This document shows, in pieces, positions 43,290 to 53,500 of a stretch of DNA of 64,000 nucleotides. The notes under the pieces are model-generated. The model was not told the DNA's origin and did no database searches. It saw nothing but the letters and a program-made list of their open reading frames with translations. The stretch comes from Mauremys mutica (taxonomy: Eukaryota > Chordata > Testudines > Geoemydidae), in NCBI RefSeq assembly GCF_020497125.1, contig NC_059084.1, positions 12,551,501 to 12,615,500 on the forward strand, in the 5' to 3' direction. The position numbers and the translations under genes were made by a program. Position 1 is the stretch's first letter. Each line of letters opens with the position of its first letter.

Positions 43290-43420
43290 CCCGGCAACCC
43301 TGGGGGGGCGGGGCTCGGGATGGGCCAATGGAGAGCGGCGGCGGTTTAAAGGGTATCCTAGGAGGGCGGTTTGAATTCAAACAGCTCGGGCGGTCGGGGC
43401 CAGCGGGGTGGTGACGGTGA
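43290..43420 (+). promoter_or_regulatory. AURKA: Second candidate AURKA promoter with CHR-like hexamers
   Basis: A GC box (GGGGCGGGG near 43307) and a CCAAT box (43325-43329) precede two hexamers, each directly after a GC-rich CGG run: TTTAAA (43345-43350) and TTTGAA (43370-43375, part of the palindrome TTTGAATTCAAA). This resembles the CDE/CHR pair that represses G2/M genes, including human AURKA, outside mitosis, although the spacing is not the classical four bases. A possible exon ends GTGACG|GTGAGG at 43416. It may be an alternative start or the main one. Confidence 0.45.
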
Positions 43421-43589
43421 GGGGAACACGGGGCGGGGGGGGTGGGAGGGATCTGGGAAGGGGGTCGCCTAGGGGCTGAGGAGAGAGAAGGGGTGTGAGG
43501 CGTAGAGTAGGGAATGAGGATTCTAGTGGGAACGGGGCCGCAACGGGGACTTGGGGCGGCGTTGGGGGGGTTGCAGCAGGAGTGGATGG

Positions 43590-43950
43590 GGGCGCGTTGG
43601 GGGGGGGTCTGCAGCAGGAGGGGGGGCTTCACGGCTGTGGACCGCGTGGGGGGGTGCAGCAGGTGGGGGCTTCACGGGTGGGGACCGCGTGGGGAGGTGC
43701 AGCAGGTGGGGGGCTTCACGGGTGGGGACCGCGTGGGGAGGTGCAGCAGGAACGGGTGGGGACCGCGTGGGGGGTGCAACAGGTGGGGGCTTCACGGTTG
43801 TGGACCGCGTGGGGGGTGCAACAGGAACGGGTGGGGACCGCGTGGGGGGTGTAACAGGAACGGGTGGGGACCGCGTGGGGGCGGGGGGTGCGCAGCAGGC
43901 GGGAGCTTCGCGGGGCGGCGGGGGGGGGGGTGCAGCAGGCGGGGAAGTAT
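43590..43950 (+). repeat. G-rich minisatellite in the AURKA 5' intron
   Basis: Units of about 43 bases (gtgcagcaggtgggggcttc then acgggtggggaccgcgtggg) and a shorter form of about 29 bases (gcaacaggaacgggtggggaccgcgtgg) alternate at least eight times. The G runs on the plus strand could form G-quadruplexes. The long ORFs in several frames here come from the repeat. Confidence 0.85.
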
Positions 43951-44480
43951 TAAGCCTGTGCAGTTGTATTTGAGGCAGCTCGTGAGCGGCAGCTGCAGGG
44001 AGGTGAAGCGTTGTCATGGGGAGAGGGTTGCAGGGGGAGCTGGATTTGAGAGGTATAATATGTATCGGTTACGGTACCAGGGGATTGTACTGGAGGAAGG
44101 AGGGGAGGCAACTGTAAAGGATACCGGGTTCCTAGACTCGGACTTTTCTGGCCAAAAGGAACCATTATAATCCTGATGGTAGTGGGAGGAGATTGTGCAG
44201 AGACCGGATGTGGGAGAATACCAGAGGCATGGGAGTGGGAAGACTACATCTATGGCGGTGTCGGGTTTCGCTGGGGAGGGGAATTGAAGGTATGAAAACT
44301 GCAGTAGGGTGTAGGTTGGGAGAGGGTGTGGATGAGGAAAGCAGAGCGCAAGAGATGGGGGTATGAGGAAGACGTGCAAGGGGTGATGAGGAGAAGGGTG
44401 TGCTGTATATAAGATGTTTCTAGTTAATAATGTCCCTACATGAGATATCTCTGCAATTGAATGTTCTCTATTTAGGTAAA

Positions 44481-44534
44481 ATGGAGAAAAATGGTAAAGA
44501 GAATCACAATGGGCTCCCTGGTCACAGTGTCAAG
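44481..44534 (+). CDS. AURKA: AURKA coding exon 1 (start, KEN box)
   Basis: The acceptor CTCTATTTAG ends at 44475; five bases later the ATG opens [18 protein letters not shown]. The KEN destruction motif sits at the same place as in mammals. The donor is CAAG|GTAAAG, phase 0. The first ATG in the exon is used. Confidence 0.93.
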
Positions 44535-47500
44535 GTAAAGTGGTCTTGCACACTTACTAGACAAATGCATTTTACTTGGCTTGATCATATGAGGACTATT
44601 AGCCTCTATATATTCACTCCACACATTATCAGTGATAATTATCACTGACTCTTCATCAAATAGGTTCCCCTTTTTTTCTTGAAGTATACTCTGACACAGG
44701 GCATATACTTCAAGCTACTCTGTCAGTAGCTCACTGCTGTGGAGACTTAGCCACCTGGAATACAACTTGTAACGCTTCTACAGACTGCTTCTCCATGCTG
44801 TTAATGTTAAAATGTTGTTTTCTTGTGGGGTGGCAGCCAGAATTGTGATGTGGGTCTTTAAATATCTAAGGCCACGTCTATACTTACCTGCCGGGTCGAC
44901 GCGGCGAGTTCGACTTCTCGGAGTTCGAACTATCGCGTCTGATCTAGACGCGATAGTTCGAACTCCGGAAGCGCCGCGGTCGACTCCGGTACTCCACCGC
45001 GGCAGGAGGAGTTGCCGGAGTCGACCTTGGAGCCGCGGAGTTCGCTTCTGCGGCGTCTGGACGGTAAGTCATTCGAACTAGGGTAGTTCGAATTCAGCTA
45101 CGTTATTCACGTAGCTGAATTCGCGTACCCTAGTTCGAACCAGGGGCTGTGTGTAGACCAGGGCTAAGACTGTGAACACCATGCTGGAATATATTGATAG
45201 GAATGTTTCAAGCAAGACACAAGAAGTAATTTTTCCACTTCACTCAGCATTGATAAAGCCTCAGCTGGAGTATTGTGTTCAGTTCTGGGCATCATTCTTT
45301 AGGAAAGATGTGGACAAATTGGAGAAAGTCCAGTGGAGAGCAACAAAAACGGTTAAAGGTATAGAAAAATAGACCGATGAGGAAAGCTTGAAAAAATTGG
45401 ACCTGTTTAGTCTAGAGAAGAGAGGGAGATATAAGTCTTCAAGTGTGTTAAAGGTAGTTAGAATGAAGAGGGTGATAAATTGTTCTCCTTATCCTCTGAG
45501 GACAGGACAAGGAGTAGTGGGCTTAAATTGAAGCAAGGGAGATTTAGGTTAGATATTAGGAAAAACTTCCTAACTGTAAGGTTAGTTAAACACTGGAACA
45601 AATTGCTTAGGCAGGTTGTGTAATCTCTGTCGTTAGAGGTTTTTAAGAATAGGTTTTAACAACAAGAATACCTGTCAGGGTGGTCTAGATAATACCTAGA
45701 GCATGTCTACAGTGTGAAATTAAGTTGACTTAAGTCAATGTACAGCCACTGCAGTAATTAAAGCAGGGTTTCATGTCCCTACTGTACTCATTCTGTCCGC
45801 AGTGCATGTCCTCACCAGCTTAACTGTGGGGGGCATTATGGCATGGTGATAGCCGGGCCTCACAGCGATGTAAGTAACACTGTGTCTACCTAACTTCATT
45901 AATCTAAGTGCTCCGCCTCTCATGGAGGTGGAATTATTAAGTCGATGTAGTGGGCAACTGACATCAGAGGAAGCTACCTTTTTAGTGTAGGTGCTTACAG
46001 AGTTAGGTTGACGAGAGCTGCCTTATGTCAACCTAACTCTAGTATAGACTAGGCCTTAGTCCTGCCTCAGTGCAGGGGACTGGACTAGCTGACCTATCAA
46101 CGTTCCTTTCAGTCTGACAGGATATCATAAAAGCATAGAAATTTGTCTGATTTACTTTTTTAAACTCTTAATGGGTATATTAATTGAGTATAATGGAACT
46201 AATTAGTCCATGCACAGGTAGGAAAAAACACTTGCCTGCTTATATTAATAAATGGACAAAACTATTAATTAAATAATAAAGGAAAAAACTACAGGAAAAG
46301 CAGAATTTCTAGTGTGTTGTATTTGCCTCTACTGTAATTAAATGTGTTGGGTTTTTTAGACTCTACCCACCATTGGGGATGGTCCAGAACGGCTCCCTGT
46401 GCATCAGCAGCATCCTCAGAATCGGGTACCTGGAGGTGGAGTTCAAGCACAGCGTATTTTGTGTCCTTCAAATTTGGCTCAGCGAGTTCCTGTACAGTCA
46501 CAGACTCAAAAATCTGCGCTGTCAAACCAGAAACAGTCTCAAAACCAGCTGATGCAGCAGCCTCGTCCAACTTCTATAGTTCAACCAATTTCTAGGCCTC
46601 AGGCTCCAAGTAAAAACAACGAGGAACCTCCACAGACCTCACTATCTGGTAAATATAACTGTGTAGATAAAACATTTATTTTTCAATAATCTGCAGTCAA
46701 CTACAGCATATTAACTAAATCAGCATTTATTCTTCCTGCATGCATAAAAGATTGTCTAGTTTCACCTTGAGCCATAATCCTTTTCTATTTTTACTGTCAT
46801 AGCACTTGAGAGTCCTAATCATGGACCAGGACTCAGCTGAGTTAGGTGCTGTGCAAGAACAGAACAAAAAGACAGTCCCTGCCCAAAATACCTTACAAGC
46901 TACAAGAGAATGCTTTACTAATGGAAAGACAAGTTAGAAGGGTAGTTCAGACTTGTACAGAAAGTTTTCCTGGATTAAAAAATCCCTTCTAGCTGTGATG
47001 CACTAACTAATGTGATGCTGCTTACTCTTTCATAGGCCAGATTAGTATCTTATTCATATGAGACTAATATAGTGGTCACTGACGCTCAGATACCATGGTA
47101 ATGGTTGCAGTAGGAGAAACAAAGGGCTTGGCTACACTTGCGAGTTACAGTGCAATAAAGGAGCCCCAGGCGCACTAGCTCACTACCTGTCCACACTGGC
47201 AAGGCACATAGAGTGCTCAGACTTCACAACTACAGCGCTCCTGGTACTCCACCTCGGTGAGTAGAATAACATTTGATGCGCCCCAGCGTCAGTGTGAACG
47301 AGGTGTTGCATTACTGTGCTCTGATCAGCCTCTGGAAAGGTCCCATAATCCCCTTAAGTCAAGTGTCCACTCTTGTCATTGTTTTGGATATGCCCTTTGA
47401 AAGCTCCGTTTGACAGCTGGCATGCTTATCTGCTCTGAGACAAAGCAACCATTACTGTGGAATCCTGGGGAGGGGGAGGTCTGCTGCTGTCTGAACTTAC

Positions 47501-50500
47501 AAGACAGCACGCTGATGTGCTCTCAGCGCCCCCCCCAAAAACAACTCTCTCTTTCCCCTCACATATACACAGCACACTCCCTGTGACACCTCCCCCATTT
47601 GAAAAGCACATTGCAGCCACTTGCATGCTGGGATAGTTACCACAATGCACTGACTCTGTGGCCATTGCAAGAGCTGCTAATGTGGCCACACCAGTGCGCT
47701 GGCAGCTGTCAGTGTGCACAGACTACAGCACTTTCCCTACTGTGCTCTACGAAGGCTGGTTTAACTCAAAGTGCTCTACATCTGCAAGTGTAGCCATGCC
47801 CTAAATAGGTTCAGGCTGTCCCTGGAGACTGAGCCATGCTTGTATGCAAAACTTGGGAACCAGATTGAGAAAAATCATTTTGGAAGCAGACAGTGGTGGC
47901 AGTTGTGTTTATGAACTATAGTTATGAAGGTTCAATTCTCTTTGTGTAGCAAAAAACCTTGAAGCAGAAGGGACATCCGTCCAGAAAAATGAAGAAACAA
48001 AAAAGTAAGTCCATGGGTATGTTGCCATTGATGATTGTGGGGCCAGGGTTTCACTCTTTGTATTTAGGACTAAATAATGTAGCAATTTGGATGCAAAATA
48101 TTTTGTGACTTAACCACAACTATTGTTTTGTAGTCCGTTCATTATCAGGAATGCTGTCTCTGCATTTGTAAATACCACAAAATATTTTGGAGCTATGAAT
48201 ATGAGATACTTTCATGAAGTTCTAGGACATCTTTAATCTGTTTTATGACCTGATAAACTATGAAAGCCTTTGCTCTTGAAGGTTATTTAAAAAAGGAAAA
48301 TCTGCATACTCTTTAGTCAAAAAAGAACTATATGCTTTTTATTTAAGAAGCTATTCTGAGTGAAGATTTTTTTTTTCTCCTTATATGGAACACCACAACT
48401 TTAATGAGATTTTTTCCATGAAGCTGGGCAGGATTTATATTTTGAAACTAAATGCAAAATGCCTCTTTCCAGGCTCAGATCTTCTTCACATATACGTGAA
48501 CATAGGAAGAAAATGTATTAATAGCATGTGCAAGACAGAGTTGGTATGGCTCAGCTTGCAAGAGCATGCATACTAAATTAGGTGCATACACACTGGTATA
48601 TCCCAACCACTAATATGTGCACACCTTGATTTGTGTGCACAAATTGGGCATTTGTGTCCATGCATGCTTTTTTCTTGGCACAGTCAATCTGGCCATGTGC
48701 ACTATTCCCTGCACAACTGAAGATTTGGATACAGAAGTCTGAAAAGAGAACTGACCCTTACATATCGTGTTTCTTTTCCAAAAGATAGGGTCAGTCACCC
48801 AAGAAATGCAGACCTAGAAGGGGGGGAATACTTGGGGCCAGATTTTGATCTTGGTTAAATTGGTATAAATGTGGAGTCACTCATTTGACTTCAATGGAGT
48901 TATTCTGGGACATTACCCCAACGTATCACGAAATTCTAGTCCCTGGTGTGACTTCTAGCAACTTAAAACTATTTAACTTTTTCATAGAAGGCAGTGGTGT
49001 CTTGATGACTTCGAAATTGGCCGTCCTCTGGGGAAAGGAAAGTTTGGAAATGTGTATCTGGCTCGTGAAAAGCAAAGTAAATTTATCCTAGCGCTGAAGG
49101 TGTTGTTTAAAACACAGCTGGAGAAAGCGGGAGTAGAACATCAGCTGCGGAGAGAAGTAGAAATACAGTCTCATCTTAGGTAAAATTTATCTAAAACTAG
49201 TTTTTTAGATATTCTTCCAGAGAACAGGAGAGACAGTTGGATTCCATTGTATCTCCTGACCCTGAATTAAAGGAGGCAGGTAGGAATATCTTGTGAAGTT
49301 ACTCTTTCGGGATGGCCTGGGCAAACCAGTCTCCTATGTCACTTATATGATATTAGGGTAGGCGCTCTAGTTTTTCTACAGTGCCAAGCATTTTCCTGAT
49401 ATCTGACCAAGACATCATCTTACAGACTATCACATGTGCAGAACTTGCAATATGAATCTACAGGTCAGGTTTTTTTATGCTTTGCCACACCAACCTCTCA
49501 AAGCAGCAAGTCAATTGCATGTCTCTGTATTTTATCCTGACCCATATGCAACGCATTAGGAAACAATTAAAGGAATTGGCCTTATAAACACACCCTGTTG
49601 TCAAATATTATATAAGGGGACTTCTCCCACTTAGTGCTTAGTTTTAGATGGCACAAGTCTGTACCGCTCCTTTAAACTTTCTAGTCTTCTACGTTCGGGG
49701 AGTGGTGGATATTTAACATCCGTGAGGCTATGGCTACACCACAGAGATTACAGTGGCATAGCTGCACGGATGCAGCTGCGCCACTATAGTGTTGCTAGTG
49801 CAGACACTCTAAGCTGATGGGAGAGAGCTCTCCCATCAACTTAATTATTCCAGCCTCCACAAGAAGTGGTAGCTATGTCGGCGGGAGAAGCTCTCCCGTC
49901 GACATAGCACTGTCCACATTGGTGCTTAAGTCGGTATAACTTGTTGCTAAGAGGGGTGACTTATTCACGCTCCTGAGTGACCTAAGTTATACCAACATAT
50001 ACGTTGATCTTGGTAGCCTGGTTGGGAAGGCTGTCTAGAGAAGTGAGGTACACAGACAAGGTGTCTCTGAAAAGCTGTATAAAGATGGGAGGAGAGGGAG
50101 CTTAAACAGCCTTTGCTCAATTGAGGAAAAAGGAAAGGAAGTTAAAAATATGCACTCTAAGCTCTAGCAACTCCAGAATTGTAATTACTAGCCTAAAAGC
50201 ACTAAGATATACAGCAGGCTTGCCAAACAGAAGCACTCTGAGGTGAAATCTACAGAACTACACTGAAGAAATGTCTTGAATGCCATGGCTAGCAGACTAA
50301 AAAAAAAAAAGTGTTTACAAAGTAAAATCAATCAAAAGGGCCTTTCTATACTAAAGCTGATTTGTGCTTTGTCACTAGTGTAAACTGTAGGGAGTGATAA
50401 CTCAGTCTAGCTCCTCCAATGCATGAAACTCAAATTAGGGGCTAGTAACTACATAACATCTATATAGATAACACCCCCCCCTCCACCCCCCAGCCCCCAA

Positions 50501-53500
50501 AAAAACCTGTATTTTGTTTCTGCATAGAGATGTCTTCTGGTAAAAAAAATTATACACATTTTCTTGCAGGCATCCCAATATTCTCAGGCTATATGGCTAC
50601 TTCCATGATGCCACAAGAGTCTACCTAATTCTAGAATATGCACCTCGTGGAGAAGTCTACAGAGAGTTGCAGAAGCTAACCAAGTTTGATGAGCAGAGAA
50701 CTGCTACTGTAAGTGTCTCTAGTGTTTATCATCCACCAACTTTTTGCAAATGCAGCTATCTGAAGCATAAAGTTTAGACCTTTAGACCAAAATCTGACAT
50801 TAGGTACATGAGTGCATCTACACTGAAGTCAGTGCATTTGATAACTAAGAGAAGAACTGATTTTTTTTTTATCTTTAGTTTTGAAACTAGATATTTAGGA
50901 ATAGTCTGGAAAGTTAGTATGTGCATCATGACAGTTCAATGTTGGCTGTTACTTTAGGGTCCTAGACATCTCAAGTACGTGCAGAGGAGGGGAGGGTGCT
51001 GTACAGCAGGGGTTCTCAGCATTTTTCTTTCTGAGGCCCCTCCAACCTGCTATAAAAACTCCAGGACCCACCTGTGCCACAACAACTGTTTCCCTGCATA
51101 TAAAAGGCAGGGCCAGCATTAGGGGGCAGTAAGCAGGGAAATTGCTTGGGGCCCGTCGCCACAGGGGCGCCCTGTGAAGCTAAGTTGCTCAGGCTTCGGC
51201 TTCAGCCTCATGCGGTGGGGCTTCGGCTTTCTGTCCTGGGCCACAGCAAGTCTAATGCCAGCCCTGCTTGGCGGATCTCCTGAAACTGCTCGGGGGGGGC
51301 TGGACCCCTAGTTGAGAAGCACTGCTGTAGAGTACAGCACTAAATAGTCAAAGGGGCTTAAAAGGGTGAAATAACAGAAAGTGTTAAAATAGACCTTATT
51401 GGGATGAAACTGACGACACGTCCAATTTCACAATGGATGTCTAGACACCAAGTTCTCTAATAGTTAAGCTAAGGAGATTATATGTCTTTAATGTATACTA
51501 TCTCATGGGATCACTCTTTACAGTATATGACAGAATTGGCAGATGCTCTATCATACTGTCATTCAAAGAGAGTGATTCATAGAGACATCAAGCCAGAAAA
51601 CTTGCTGCTTGGTGCTAACGGAGAGCTGAAGATTGCTGACTTTGGATGGTGTGTGCATGCGCCATCATCTAGGTAAGAACTCAGACGCAACGTACCCTAT
51701 CATCTCTTGATGCAGCACAAAGCTTCATGGCTCTAAATAAAATCTTAGTATGTATTAAAGAACATACACCACTGTCACAGCACTAATTGAAGAAGGATGG
51801 TGCATAGAGACTGAATCACACAACTGCAGCCAGGGCTTTGGAGCAGAGGTTTTTGCCCGGAGCCAGAGCGGAGCAATTCAAAAATTTGATTGCTCCAAAT
51901 CCCTGCCTGCAACTTGCCTAGAAATATGCACACTATATCATGAGAACCCCAAAACTGGTTGGTTTGCCCAGTTTATTTACAGGTCACTGTCCTACCTTCA
52001 TCCCAATCCCCTTCAATGTGTTGGTGCAGAGTGTAGCAAGAAAGCACTGTTTTAGTGTATTTGGAGCCTTGCATGCCTCTGGGGAGAACAGTAGGATTTC
52101 CGTTGTTAATTCTCAAGAGCAGGGGTTCTCAATCTTTTTCTTTGAGTCCCTCCAAGACCTGTACCACAATAACTGGTTTTCTGCATATAAAAGTCAGGGC
52201 CGGTGTTGGGGGGCAGCATGCAGGGCAATTGCCTGGGACCCCATGCCACAGGGGCCACCTGCGAAGCTACATTGCTCAGGCTTCAGCTTTGGGTGGCAAG
52301 ACTCAGGGCCCCGGGCTTCAGTTCCATGCAGTGGGGCTTCGGCTTTCTGCCCTGACCTAAGTTCCCTCTAAGCTGTGCAGCTGCCTGTTAAGCGCTGCAC
52401 AGGTGCTCAGGGCTGCAGCAGGGAGAGATGCCTCTCCCAAAGCCCCAGACCTGCCGTGGCAGCCCAGCCCAGCCACAGACCTGCTGCGGCTGGAAGACAG
52501 GCACCCTAGCCCAGCCCCAAACCTGCCGGGGGACAAGTGCCTTGACCCAGCCTGTCCTGGACCTGCCGTGGCTGGGAGAGAGGTGCCTCTTCCCACTATA
52601 GCCCCGGGGAGCCCCACTGCACCCCAAACCCTTCATCCTCACCCCAGAGCCCACACTCCCAGCTGGAGCCTTTTCCCCCCTGCATCCCAACCCTCTGCCC
52701 CAGCCCTGAGCCCCTTGTCCTTGGGCCCACACCCCAGCTCAGCCCCCTCCCACACTCTGAATCCCTCTGCCCCAGCCCGACACATTAATTTTATGCGCGC
52801 CAATATGGAGGTGATGTGCACATAACACAATTCATTCTGCATATGGGTGGGAAGAATTAGAGGGAACACTGGCCCTGAACCCCAGCAAGTCTTAACACTC
52901 GCCCTACTTGGTGCCCCCCCGCCATCTGCTCGCAGCTCCCCAGGGGGCCCCTGGTTGAGAACCACTGCTCAAGAGTACAGACCTGCTCCCTCTGTCATTG
53001 TCCAATGTGTGAAAGTTGAAGTGAGCTCTTTGGAGTAAAGGGAGCATCAACTACTATGTGTACTTACACAAGGAAGTGCATAACACCAAGTTATCAGTAC
53101 AGATGTTGCCCTCAAGATGGAGTCTACAAGTTAATCTTCTACTTTTATGAACTTGATAGTTAAGTATAAGAGAAACTAGAATTTGTGGGTGGAAGCTGGT
53201 ACTATCAAAGTAACTTTGAGTGACTCTTAGGGTATGGCTACACTTGCAGCTGTCGCAGCAGCGCTTTGAAGTGCGAGTGTGGTTGCGGTGCCAGCATTGG
53301 GAGAGCTGCAGGTACTCCACCTCCCTGTGGGGATTAGCTTACAGTTTATGGCAAACGCCAGCCTCATTGGCTCCTACTGCCAAGAAATACAGAGGCATTA
53401 TTCTGTGCCCTTTACAGCGCTGTAACTTGCTGCACTCAGGGGGGTGTTTTTTCACACCCCTGAGCAAGAAAGTTGCAGCGCTGTAAAGCGCCAGTGTAGC

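Larger units (their letters stand above)
44815..46130 (+). mobile_element. CR1 LINE fragment interrupted by two MITEs
   Basis: After removing 44870-45164 and 45699-46055, the text reads through a CR1 3' part: [40 protein letters not shown], then a 3'UTR with tagatattaggaaaaacttcc and a tail near 46100. The boundary left of 44870 is uncertain. It lies in AURKA intron 1 in sense orientation. Confidence 0.75.
44535..46359. other. AURKA intron 1 (after first coding exon)
   Basis: 1.8 kb, filled mainly by one CR1 copy broken by two Harbinger-like MITEs. Confidence 0.7.

Noticed and set aside
43514..44170. 218-codon ORF rich in Gly, Arg and Trp, with other long ORFs on both strands
   Set aside because: Produced by the G-rich minisatellite; several overlapping frames are open at once, as expected for a repeat without stops.
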